From Phytophthora colocasiae (taxonomy: Eukaryota > Oomycota > Peronosporomycetes > Peronosporales > Peronosporaceae): a DNA stretch of 64,000 nt. The notes beneath the pieces were generated by a model. It worked only from the letters and a program-made list of their open reading frames with translations. It was not told the origin of the DNA and made no database searches. The stretch is from contig JAGKQI010000043.1 in the NCBI GenBank assembly GCA_018806915.1, forward strand, positions 186,001 through 250,000. The letters run 5' to 3'. Position 1 is the stretch's first letter. Every line of letters starts with the position of its first letter. Below are positions 33,041-44,281 of this stretch, piece by piece. Made by a program: the position numbers and the translations under genes.

Positions 33041-33441
33041 AGCGAGAGTGCATTCTACAGAATAAGTTTGCGTATGTACAGAAGCAGAGACAAAAATACA
33101 GATACCATACCCAAATTACAGATAATAGAACGGCACTACAGCAAAGTGGGCCAGGAATACAGAGTCGTTGCACAGAACTACAGAGACGCTTGATCCCATT
33201 GGCTGCACGGCTTCATATGCTGCAAAAGACGTCCTTTGCGTCTGAGGACTATTTTTTGCAGCGGTTCAGATTAAAAATACTTCTAGATACTGCAGACATC
33301 CACAAGCATTGATATTATCGCTATTCTTCATTTTTACATTGGCTTCCTCCTGATCTAAGGTCCTGAACCCGACGACCCTAACAAGACCCGCGGAATCTCC
33401 CTACCTGCTCCTACTAACTCCGCGTCTTGCCAGTCCTCGCA

Positions 33442-35267
33442 ATGCCGGCCTACGTGTGGCAGAAAGTGAGCTCTTGTGTAACTGAGCATGATCTTGAAGA
33501 CTTCATGGACAAACAAAAGAGCTGGCTTAAAAGCAAAAACCAGAAAGAGAGATGTCAGATCTGTTCACCAAACGTGGATAACCACAAGATGCGGTACACT
33601 ATCCTGAAGTGCTCGTCTTCGACGTGTTCAGTAGTCGCAGCAAGTCAGGAAAGCTGCATGTGGTTTGTCAAGATCCACACCTGTATGCTGACATCGCGTA
33701 GTGATGTTTACCAGAGTGGTATCCACTTATCTACCGCAAATTCACCGAAGAATTGCAAGATCAGCCTCAGCATGCATCGGTTTATCAAGGAACGTGCTGC
33801 TGCAGGGGAAAAACCTTCGGTTGTCTTAAACAAGCTGGCACTTAAGTATAATTTTCAGGATATCGACCCCAAGCAATTGCTGGCCCGAGTCCAGACGCGT
33901 GTCCGGAACCACCGCAAAAATGTCTTGAATGACAACGATTTTGTGGACGAAATGGCTACATTGGCCAAAACCCACCGATACACACACAATCTTGAGGAAA
34001 ATGAGGCATTCACCTTTGGTTTTCCTGTGGACCCAAATGGGGAACCTCTTCTTGGAGAAGGCTCTGATGAGGATCCCTTACTAGTAGGATTTGCCACAAA
34101 ATCTACGATTCGCCGTCTTCAGTTTGCTGCACAGTACATGACGCACCTTGACGCAACATTCAAACTGAACACGCGTGGTTTTCCTGTTATCGCGATCGGA
34201 ATATCGGATATGTGGCGACAGTTCCATTTAGTTGCTCTGTTCTTGGTATCTGACATCAAGCAAAAACGATGGGAAGCTGCCATCCGCTCCACACTAGACA
34301 TGTATTTCAATATTACGGGCGATACTCCAGGAATCGGCTACGTCATGATGGATGCTGACGCTGCGCAACGCAGCGGCTTCGAGTCAATTGCTATCCAAAG
34401 TCTCGCCCTGGATAAACAGCCAAAGTTTTTGATGTGTTTTTCACGTTGTGAAGAACGTGAAGAAGCACATAGCACACCTCAGTTCGGCAAAGAGAGCGGT
34501 TGTGTTTAGACACGTGTACGCGATCCACTACGCTCGAGATCCACTCGAGCTGCAAAACAGGATGAAGGAAGCATTGGCATCCTGGAATACCGACTCGGAT
34601 TTGGCAGACTTCAGCTCTTACTTTCTCAGTCAGTGGATGACAGGTCGATATCGGAATTGGCAGTGTCTCCGAATCTCCCATGGGAATGGCCAAAACAAAC
34701 AATCCAATTGAGAACTTTAACGGCCGTTTCAAACAGCAGCACACCCAGCGAAGGTTACTCCGACTGAACGCTCTCTTTGTTCAGCTTTTGCAGTGCTGCT
34801 CACTTCAGGCGATATTATCACTTCCATTTCAAACAGAAGTGAGAGATAGCCCTAACATTTTGCGTGACCATCGGCGCTTGAATTCCGAAAACGCATTCAG
34901 TATTGTCGAGGTGCAAGACACCCAGATTAGAGTACCATCCGGCCGATTGTACCGTGTATTCCAGCGGTACGTCTCAAGAGAATTGTCGACCAAAGCATCC
35001 GAAACAGAGCAGCAAGAGGCGACGGATTTCGAGTTCGAAGCGGAAGCGCAACCTGGAGTAGGCTGGTTTGTACACGCTGAGTTTCGACAATGCAGTTGCA
35101 GAACGTGGTTCAAGCTGGGGAGTTGCGTTCATGTAGTTGCAGTGCGATTCAAACTGGGTCTGCATGTCGAACCATCGGGTCTCAAAAGAGCTGTGTTCGT
35201 GGACAAACGTGCCAAGAAGAAACGCGGGCGGCCCGCCTTAGCTGGTACAGCTCTCTCACTTGAATGA
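33442..35267 (+). pseudogene. MULE transposase in copy A
   Basis: Mutator-like transposase with a Cys-rich N-terminal domain (CQICSPNVDNHKMRYTILKC), the DDE core (HLDATFKLN; YVMMDADAAQRSGF; NNPIENFNGRFKQQH) and a SWIM finger (FRQCSCRTWFKLGSCVHVVA). The start is the ATG at 33442; the open frame extends upstream only via TTG. Two lesions: a T tract at about 34437 is two bases shorter than in copy B, and one extra C occurs at about 34669. After the second lesion the frame is restored through the SWIM finger to the natural stop at 35265. Confidence 0.88.
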
Positions 35268-35987
35268 GCGAGATATATCGCATTTAACCCACCGATGGCG
35301 CCGGCCTTTCATTTCTCTTTGACACTTCTTTCATTTCCCAGGGCTTCAATTTCTCTTTCACAATACTTTCAATTTCATATTTGCAGCGTTTTCTCTGTTG
35401 CACTGCTTGATACGAGCATTGTTATCGAACCGGCCACAGAAAACACGCACGCCAACAAACCGAGAGCAAGATCTTCGAGCCCACGCCAACACCACCGGGA
35501 TTATGGGCACATTCATCAAAATCACGACAACCTAAACAGTCTCCTCCATGAGCATGGTCACGGAGAAAATCAACCAAGGAAGTCCACAGAGAAAAAAGCC
35601 GGCAGTACGTCCACTGGGAGAAAGACCACCGACAGTATGTCCACTTGGAGTATGACCACGAAAAGCGTGACTGTCCACACGACGATCACCAGTACCACAC
35701 GATCCGACAAGGCATCCATTTCCACGAAGCGTAAAAGAGAGTGGAGCGCAGATAGTAGTGTGTTCTCGTTCGTTTTTCATTTGAATCAGCCAGTAAGTCC
35801 TTACGAGACACCCATATTAAACACGATAAACCACAAGAGCGTGGCAATGCATGAATACATTGAAACACTCCAAAGCCTTAATGCGTCAGGTTCAATTGGT
35901 GAAGAGAACAGGACACTTCCCCTTTTTCCTTCGGCAACCCAGACCACACGACACGACTATCAGTCTCGTACTTCGAAGCCCTGGAAA

Positions 35988-36379
35988 ATGCTCGGTGGCA
36001 AGGCTTATTTGAGGGCCTGTGCTCTTGTTGCTTTCGCGTCTTCAAGCTCCGTCGTTGATGCTCAGTCCACATACGACGCAATTGTCGTTGGAAGCGGCCC
36101 CGGAAGTCTCGTTGCTGCTGAGTACTTGTCTCGTGATCCAAACGTTTCGGTGCTGATCGTCGAGGCTGGCCCCAAGTCCTCGGTGCTTCTGGCGGCACCA
36201 CGATGATCCCGGACTACGCGAAGAGCAAAGGTCTCACAGCTTTCGACATCCCTAGCGAGTACGAGAGCATTTCCTGGAATTCCAACTTCGCACATTTCCG
36301 TGTGGACTGGATCTCTAGTCCTTCGACGTGGCTCGGTAAACTCGTCGGTCAAGGCGGCGCTTCCGTCTTGGTCTCTTGA
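35988..36379 (+). pseudogene. Captured GMC/FAD oxidoreductase fragment in copy A
   Basis: Starts with a signal-peptide-like stretch (MLGGKAYLRACALVAFASSS) followed by an FAD-binding Rossmann motif (DAIVVGSGPGSLVAAEYLS, VSVLIVEAGP), as in glucose-methanol-choline oxidoreductases. In this copy one C is missing at about 36178, shifting the frame. Homology stops abruptly after GKLVGQGG, so only the 5' end of a host gene is present. The longer open frame from 35295 runs through it but shows no further domain. Confidence 0.65.
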
Positions 36380-38263
36380 TCTGTAAAAGTGGGAGAGAAA
36401 ATAAATAAAAACAAAATTTCAAATATAAATTTCTGTTCCTCGGTCGGATGGTTTTATTCCGGTAAATCATTGTTGCACCGTGGATCTTGGAGCTGATGTA
36501 ACAATAAAGTTTGAGAGCTTGTGTAATGCTCTTCTTTCGTTTCATGGATAACATTTAGGCTGTGGGCATGTTTGGGCGGGTCGCATCATCTTCGAGTCCT
36601 TGTTCGTACTCAATAGACCTGCATCTCCTCGGAGACAATTGAGACAACCCGTGCGTCCTGTTAGCCGTGGGGATCATCAACAGCAGCCTGGACGGGGTCA
36701 TGCTTGGCCTTGAGACGCCTGACTACCTCGCCATGCAAGTGCGGTCTGAAACGCTGGGTAAACAGCCTTTGGACGGAGCCGTCTTGGCCCAGTTAGCAGG
36801 ACCTACGGACAACGACCCGTTCCAGTTACGTGGTTCAGTCTCCTGTTAAATCAAATTCGGGTTAGCTATCTTCATAGCAACTTCCTCTTCAATCACAACC
36901 CAAAGCTGTTGACGTCCCGCACTACCACCATAGCAAGAAAGAGAATAAAACCTCGTACGAGGAGGTCAGCTACCAGGATGAGCTGCAGAAAACATCGCTG
37001 AGTCGTCAGCGAACCTTCACTACTACGATCTTGACAGCTCCGACGAGGAAACCTCCGAAGAGGAATCAAATCCCGTGTCCATTTCTCCCCGCAACGTTGA
37101 AATCTTCGACTTCTCCTTGTCGATCGTCTTCATTTCTTCGGATAAAAGTGACGAATACGTTAAACCGCCAGTGGACGTTCCCCGCAAGTATCGCACCCAG
37201 AACCGTCAAGGAGGTGTGCTGGCGTTGTTCACACATTGGGCGTTTAAAAGGGAGAAGCGCCGTTTGGGCGGAGATGGGGCCGCTTCCGGAGCGAGCTGAG
37301 GCGCATCTTTCTCCATTTGAAGAGGTTCTTGATGGAGTATCTGTAGGAATGTACTCGGGCATAATTATTTGAGCTGTGGGTATACATATTGTAGTGTGTT
37401 AATTTATTCCTTCAAGTATCAAGAACAACCGAGAGAAGGTCGTGTGGCCAGTACCATTGTCTTTATTCACATTGACTTATCAACAAGACACTAGTTTGCA
37501 ACATCACCACAGATATTCCGTCAAGTGAGCCGGATCACCGGGTATTGTAGGATAGGAGACGTCTAGGGAGCTCTGGTAAGCACCTTTGGTTGAGCACGTT
37601 TAAGTGGTGACGTGACGTTCGTAGCCTTAGGAGACTTACGTAATGCCGTGACGTTCGCAGGTCTTGTCGGTGTAGTTTCAGTTAGGCTTTGGTGAGGCAT
37701 TCGACGTGAGGTTCCTAGGGATAAATTCCGACCGTGTCACATCATGGGTCGCTGTTCTTGGCGTGCTTTTGCTGCCAGTCGACGACTTTCACTGTCGTCC
37801 GATTCGCTAATGTCTTCTTCATCATCAACACTATCGATTGAACTGAAGAATTTGCTGCTGCCATCGCCACTTTCGATCGATCTTGACAAGAACTCGCTGC
37901 TATCGTCGCTATCGTCAACAACCAGCCCCTATGCGGTGACAGTCTCCTCGGCACGTCTGGATTTCAGGGTTAGACTCCCCAACGTTCTCTGGATGAATTT
38001 CTGCTTCCTCTTCTTACGTTCCGCTACTGCTCCATCTTGACGATCGAAAACTTTTTAGTTGCGATAAAGTCAAGCAACCCGCTTCAACATATCTACCCCC
38101 GGAATCCGATAGAATTGATTGAGCAGCTACGACAGGTTTAAATTGGTCCGTGGACTATTCCTGCAGACTAAATTAAGACCCCAATCCTCTACCTACACCT
38201 TCTGTAAAATTATCCATGCCTCTGTAGAATGGCAATTTCCACCTGTAGAATTATCTTTTTGTC
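36380..38263. other. MULE cargo of unidentified origin (copy A)
   Basis: Several short, protein-like pieces are visible. 36667-36849 (plus) ends in a plausible C-terminus containing LDGVMLGLETPDYLAMQVR. About 37040-37299 (plus) is acidic and then carries GGVLALFTHWAFKREKR. At about 37740-37930 (minus) is an acidic Ser/Asp-rich stretch ending RRLAAKARQEQRPMM. None is recognisable, and all are mirrored in copy B. They may be captured gene pieces. Confidence 0.4.
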
Positions 38264-38903
38264 CACTTTGTTCGACTATGACCACGTTACCCGCACAAAT
38301 GGTTATCTTGTGGTTGTGACAAAGCATGGCTGAGAATAGGAGGCAGAGACGGCGTACTCCACCACATGTGTCGTCTACCGTATTTAAGATCTCATAGTTC
38401 AGAGAGATCTCATAGTTCGCACCGTGTAATAGCCAATCAGCAACGTTGTTCAGTCCACATCAGCAATTGAGATCTCATAATTCGTAGCGTAAAAATAGGT
38501 CAAAACTCTCAAAAACAGGGCGCTCACTTCGAGAAAAGCACCATGGGGCCGCGGCCGGAAGGAAGGAAGGACGAGGACGACGGGCATCGGTAAAGCTCCT
38601 AAGCAATTCAAACGTGGTGCAGTATCGTACGAGCACAAACTACCAGTAGTAGAGTTCCATGATGCAGTAGTTTTAGAGACGTGTCGGTACCTGTACGGCT
38701 CTTGTACATTTTACAACAATACAACTTCAAAAACCTGGGGTCTGAACTATGAGATCTCAAATACGGTAGTCCTGCAAGTGCAGCCTGCATATGCTCATTG
38801 AGACCATGACGAAGATCATGACACCCGTTTAAGAGCTCTGAGTCTACACAAAAGCGAACGCAACGCCGGGCGTCGCTCCTGTCGCCTTGAACCCCTGCAG
38901 CTT
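38264..38903. other. 640-bp spacer between the inverted MULE copies
   Basis: Bounded by CACTTTGTT (38264-38272) and CTGCAGCTT (38895-38903). These are reverse complements of the right outer flank and the left outer flank of the MULE pair. The spacer appears inverted relative to its original orientation. It contains a MITE and no gene. Confidence 0.85.
38376..38768. mobile_element. TA-flanked MITE in the spacer
   Basis: A 26-bp terminal inverted repeat starting CCGTATTT(A/G)AGATCTCAT, with one mismatch, at 38378-38403 and 38741-38766. It is flanked by TA on both sides (38376-38377, 38767-38768), as in Tc1/mariner-related MITEs. The box GAGATCTCATAGTTC is repeated about three times near the left end. 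No coding sequence. Confidence 0.75.
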
Positions 38904-40786
38904 GACAAAAAGATAATTCTACAGGTGGAAATTGCCATTCTACAGAGGCATGGATAATTTTACAGAAGGTGTAGGTAGAGGATTGGGGTCTTAATTTAGT
39001 CTGCAGGAATAGTCCACGGACCAATTTAAACCTGTCGTAGCTGCTCAATCAATTCTATCGGATTCCGGGGGTAGATATGTTGAAGCGGGTTGCTTGACTT
39101 TATCGCAACTAAAAAGTTTTCGATCGTCAAGATGGAGCAGTAGCGGAACGTAAGAAGAGGAAGCAGAAATTCATCCAGAGAACGTTGGGGAGTCTAACCC
39201 TGAAATCCAGACGTGCCGAGGAGACTGTCACCGCATAGGGGCTGGTTGTTGACGATAGCGACGATAGCAGCGAGTTCTTGTCAAGATCGATCGAAAGTGG
39301 CGATGGCAGCAGCAAATTCTTCAGTTCAATCGATAGTGTTGATGATGAAGAAGACATTAGCGAATCGGACGACAGTGAAAGTCGTCGACTGGCAGCAAAA
39401 GCACGCCAAGAACAGCGACCCATGATGTGACACGGTCGGAATTTATCCCTAGGAACCTCACGTCGAATGCCTCACCAAAGCCTAACTGAAACTACACCGA
39501 CAAGACCTGCGAACGTCACGGCATTACGTAAGTCTCCTAAGGCTACGAACGTCACGTCACCACTTAAACGTGCTCAACCAAAGGTGCTTACCAGAGCTCC
39601 CTAGACGTCTCCTATCCTACAATACCCGGTGATCCGGCTCACTTGACGGAATATCTGTGGTGATGTTGCAAACTAGTGTCTTGTTGATAAGTCAATGTGA
39701 ATAAAGACAATGGTACTGGCCACACGACCTTCTCTCGGTTGTTCTTGATACTTGAAGGAATAAATTAACACACTACAATATGTATACCCACAGCTCAAAT
39801 AATTATGCCCGAGTACATTCCTACAGATACTCCATCAAGAACCTCTTCAAATGGAGAAAGATGCGCCTCAGCTCGCTCCGGAAGCGGCCCCATTCCGCCC
39901 AAACGGCGCTTCTCCCTTTTAAACGCCCAATGTGTGAACAACGCCAGCACACCTCCTTGACGGTTCTGGGTGCGATACTTGCGGGGAACGTCCACTGGCG
40001 GTTTAACGTATTCGTCACTTTTATCCGAAGAAATGAAGACGATCGACAAGGAGAAGTCGAAGATTTCAACGTTGCGGGGAGAAATGGACACGGGATTTGA
40101 TTCCTCTTCGGAGGTTTCCTCGTCGGAGCTGTCAAGATCGTAGTAGTGAAGGTTCGCTGACGACTCAGCGATGTTTTCTGCAGCTCATCCTGGTAGCTGA
40201 CCTCCTCGTACGAGGTTTTATTCTCTTTCTTGCTATGGTGGTAGTGCGGGACGTCAACAGCTTTGGGTTGTGATTGAAGAGGAAGTTGCTATGAAGATAG
40301 CTAACCCGAATTTGATTTAACAGGAGACTGAACCACGTAACTGGAACGGGTCGTTGTCCGTAGGTCCTGCTAACTGGGCCAAGACGGCTCCGTCCAAAGG
40401 CTGTTTACCCAGCGTTTCAGACCGCACTTGCATGGCGAGGTAGTCAGGCGTCTCAAGGCCAAACATGACCCCGTCCAGGCTGCTGTTGATGATCCCCACG
40501 GCTAACAGGACGCACGGGTTGTCTCAATTGTCTCCGAGGAGATGCAGGTCTATTGAGTACGAACAAGGACTCGAAGATGATGCGACCCGCCCAAACATGC
40601 CCACAGCCTAAATGTTATCCATGAAACGAAAGAAGAGCATTACACAAGCTCTCAAACTTTATTGTTACATCAGCTCCAAGATCCACGGTGCAACAATGAT
40701 TTACCGGAATAAAACCATCCGACCGAGGAACAGAAATTTATATTTGAAATTTTGTTTTTATTTATTTTCTCTCCCACTTTTACAGA
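38904..40786. other. MULE cargo of unidentified origin (copy B)
   Basis: Mirror image of 36380-38263 with scattered substitutions. The differences include a changed stretch near 39880, where copy B has CATTCCGCCC and copy A has CATCTCCGCCC in the same orientation. Confidence 0.4.
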
Positions 40787-41179
40787 TCAAGAGACCAAGA
40801 CGGAAGCGCCGCCTTGACCGACGAGTTTACCGAGCCACGTCGAAGGACTAGAGATCCAGTCCACACGGAAATGTGCGAAGTTGGAATTCCAGGAAATGCT
40901 CTCGTACTCGCTAGGGATGTCGAAAGCTGTGAGACCTTTGCTCTTCGCGTAGTCCGGGATCATCGTGGTGCCGCCAGAAGCACCGAGGGACTTGGGGCCA
41001 GCCTCGACGATCAGCACCGAAACGTTTGGATCACGAGACAAGTACTCAGCAGCAACGAGACTTCCGGGGCCGCTTCCAACGACAATTGCGTCGTATGTGG
41101 ACTGAGCATCAACGACGGAGCTTGAAGACGCGAAAGCAACAAGAGCACAGGCCCTCAAATAAGCCTTGCCACCGAGCAT
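40787..41179 (-). pseudogene. Captured GMC/FAD oxidoreductase fragment in copy B
   Basis: Same fragment as in copy A, but the frame is open from the signal-peptide Met to the stop at 40787. It encodes VGSGPGSLVAAEYLSRDPN, GASGGTTMIPDYAKSKGL, and ends at GKLVGQGGASVLVS. About 130 residues; the remaining roughly 400 residues of a GMC enzyme are missing, so it is not functional as an oxidoreductase. Confidence 0.65.
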
Positions 41180-41899
41180 TTTCCAGGGCTTCGAAGTACG
41201 AGACTGATAGTCGTGTCGTGTGGTCTGGGTTGCCGAAGGAAAAAGGGGAAGTGTCCTGTTCTCTTCACCAATTGAACCTGACGCATTAAGGCTTTGGAGT
41301 GTTTCAATGTATTCATGCATTGCCACGCTCTTGTGGTTTATCGTGTTTAATATGGGTGTCTCGTAAGGACTTACTGGCTGATTCAAATGAAAAACGAACG
41401 AGAACACACTACTATCTGCGCTCCACTCTCTTTTACGCTTCGTGGAAATGGATGCCTTGTCGGATCGTGTGGTACTGGTGATCGTCGTGTGGACAGTCAC
41501 GCTTTTCGTGGTCATACTCCAAGTGGACATACTGTCGGTGGTCTTTCTCCCAGTGGACGTACTGCCGGCTTTTTTCTCTGTGGACTTCCTTGGTTGATTT
41601 TCTCCGTGACCATGCTCATGGAGGAGACTGTTTAGGTTGTCGTGATTTTGATGAATGTGCCCATAATCCCGGTGGTGTTGGCGTGGGCTCGAAGATCTTG
41701 CTCTCGGTTTGTTGGCGTGCGTGTTTTCTGTGGCCGGTTCGATAACAATGCTCGTATCAAGCAGTGCAACAGAGAAAACGCTGCAAATATGAAATTGAAA
41801 GTATTGTGAAAGAGAAATTGAAGCCCTGGGAAATGAAAGAAGTGTCAAAGAGAAATGAAAGGCCGGCGCCATCGGTGGGTTAAATGCGATATATCTCGC

Positions 41900-43727
41900 T
41901 CATTCAAGTGAGAGAGCTGTACCAGCTAAGGCGGGCCGCCCGCGTTTCTTCTTGGCACGTTTGTCCACGAACACAGCTCTTTTGAGACCCGATGGTTCGA
42001 CATGCAGACCCAGTTTGAATCGCACTGCAACTACATGAACGCAACTCCCCAGCTTGAACCACGTTCTGCAACTGCATTGTCGAAACTCAGCGTGTACAAA
42101 CCAGCCTACTCAAGGTTGCGCTTCCGCTTCGAACTCGAAATCCGTCGCCTCTTGCTGCTCTGTTTCGGATGCTTTGGTCGACAATTCTCTTGAGACGTAC
42201 CGCTGGAATACACGGTACAATCGGCCGGATGGTACTCTAATCTGGGTGTCTTGCACCTCGACAATACTGAATGCGTTTTCGGAATTCAAGCGCCGATGGT
42301 CACGCAAAATGTTAGGGCTATCTCTCACTTCTGTTTGAAATGGAAGTGATAATATCGCCTGAAGTGAGCAGCACTGCAAAAAGCTGAACAAAGAGAGCGT
42401 TCAGTCGGAGTAACCTTCGCTGGGTGTGCTGCTGTTTGAAACGGCCGTTAAAGTTCTCAATTGGATTGTTTGTTTTGGCCATTCCCATGGGAGATTCGAG
42501 ACACTGCCAATTCCGATATCGACCTGTCATCCACTGACTGAGAAAGTAAGAGCTGAAGTCTGCCAAATCCGAGTCGGTATTCCAGGATGCCAATGCTTCC
42601 TTCATCCTGTTTTGCAGCTCGAGTGGATCTCGAGCGTAGTGGATCGCGTACACGTGTCTAAACACAACCGCTCTCTTTGCCGAACTGAGGTGTGCTATGT
42701 GCTTCTTCACGTTCTTCACAACGTGAAAAAAACACATCAAAAACTTTGGCTGTTTATCCAGGGCGAGACTTTGGATAGCAATTGACTCGAAGCCGCTGCG
42801 TTGCGCAGCGTCAGCATCCATCATGACGTAGCCGATTCCTGGAGTATCGCCCGTAATATTGAAATACATGTCTAGTGTGGAGCGGATGGCAGCTTCCCAT
42901 CGTTTTTGCTTGATGTCAGATACCAAGAACAGAGCAACTAAATGGAACTGTCGCCACATATCCGATATTCCGATCGCGATAACAGGAAAACCACGCGTGT
43001 TCAGTTTGAATGTTGCGTCAAGGTGCGTCATGTACTGTGCAGCAAACTGAAGACGGCGAATCGTAGATTTTGTGGCAAATCCTACTAGTAAGGGATCCTC
43101 ATCAGAGCCTTCTCCAAGAAGAGGTTCCCCATTTGGGTCCACAGGAAAACCAAAGGTGAATGCCTCATTTTCCTCAAGATTGTGTGTGTATCGGTGGGTT
43201 TTGGCCAATGTAGCCATTTCGTCCACAAAATCGTTGTCATTCAAGACATTTTTGCGGTGGTTCCGGACACGCGTCTGGACTCGGGCCAGCAATTGCTTGG
43301 GGTCGATATCCTGAAAATTATACTTAAGTGCCAGCTTGTTTAAGACAACCGAAGGTTTTCCCCCTGCAGCAGCACGTTCCTTGATAAACCGATGCATGCT
43401 GAGGCTGATCTTGCAATTCTTCGGTGAATTTGCGGTAGATAAGTGGATACCACTCTGGTAAACATCACTACGCGATGTCAGCATACAGGTGTGGATCTTG
43501 ACAAACCACATGCAGCTTTCCTGACTTGCTGCGACTACTGAACACGTCGAAGACGAGCACTTCAGGATAGTGTACCGCATCTTGTGGTTATCCACGTTTG
43601 GTGAACAGATCTGACATCTCTCTTTCTGGTTTTTGCTTTTAAGCCAGCTCTTTTGTTTGTCCATGAAGTCTTCAAGATCATGCTCAGTTACACAAGAGCT
43701 CACTTTCTGCCACACGTAGGCCGGCAT
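41900..43727 (-). pseudogene. MULE transposase in copy B
   Basis: The same gene as in copy A with different lesions. The T7 tract at about 42728 is intact, so the frame stays open from the N-terminal zinc region through all three DDE residues. One extra T at about 42378 then shifts the frame, and a G-to-T change at about 42112 creates a stop in the shifted region's original frame. The SWIM finger is therefore lost. Confidence 0.88.
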
Positions 43728-44138
43728 TGCGAGGACTGGCAAGACGCGGAGTTAGTAGGAGCAGGTAGGGAGATTCCGCGGGTCTTGTTAGGGTCGTCGG
43801 GTTCCGGACCTTAGATCAGGAGGAAGCCAATGTAAAAATGAAGAATAGCGATAATATCAATGCTTGTGGATGTCTGCAGTATCTAGAAGTATTTTTAATC
43901 TGAACCGCTGCAAAAAATAGTCCTCAGACGCAAAGGACGTCTTTTGCAGCATATGAAGCCGTGCAGCCAATGGGATCAAGCGTCTCTGTAGTTCTGTGCA
44001 ACGACTCTGTATTCCTGGCCCACTTTGCTGTAGTGCCGTTCTATTATCTGTAATTTGGGTATGGTATCTGTATTTTTGTCTCTGCTTCTGTACATACGCA
44101 AACTTATTCTGTAGAATGCACTCTCGCTCAACAAAGTG

Positions 44139-44281
44139 ATCACCAATTGGTGATTAAGCTTGTTTATCCATCTGCGCTGTGGACAGACTTGCAGCACATT
44201 AACCGGCTGTTTGTTTACTGTGCCAGCTGGCACTCTATTCACTCTCCAACGTGAGCTTACAAGGAACCTTCACCTGACGTG
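44139..44281. promoter_or_regulatory. Residual 5' flank of P5 ATPase copy 3
   Basis: Only about 150 bp of non-MULE sequence precede the ATG. It has a 16-bp palindrome (ATCACCAATTGGTGAT, 44138-44153) and a second one, GTGCCAGCTGGCAC (44219-44232). A weak initiator-like TCACTCTCCAACG at about 44239 is the only promoter candidate. Confidence 0.4.

Larger units (their letters stand above)
33050..38263 (+). mobile_element. MULE copy A (5.2 kb, plus orientation)
   Basis: Forms one arm of a large inverted repeat with 38904-44129; only occasional substitutions and 1-2 base indels separate the arms. Termini are degenerate 21-bp inverted repeats that share GA at the tip and ATTCTACAG internally. Sub-terminal TACAGA boxes recur near both ends. 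The outer flank is AAGCTGCAG (33041-33049) and the inner flank is CACTTTGTT (38264-38272). Cargo in order: transposase, a GMC oxidoreductase fragment, and unidentified fragments. Confidence 0.9.
38904..44129 (-). mobile_element. MULE copy B (5.2 kb, minus orientation)
   Basis: Inverted near-identical partner of 33050-38263. Inner flank is CTGCAGCTT (38895-38903) and outer flank is AACAAAGTG (44130-44138). Same ends, same cargo. Its outer end lies about 150 bp upstream of the start codon of P5 ATPase copy 3. Confidence 0.9.

Noticed and set aside
35295..35987. N-terminal 231 codons of the long frame before the GMC fragment as a genuine gene part
   Set aside because: Low-complexity Thr/Ser/His-rich translation with no homology; the signal-peptide Met at 35988 is a better start for the captured fragment.
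33050..44129. The 5.2-kb inverted repeat as a fold-back assembly or amplification artefact
   Set aside because: The arms differ by scattered substitutions and indels, and the flanks form two distinct 9-mers in the exact pattern expected from MULE target duplications after spacer inversion. An artefact would not produce that.
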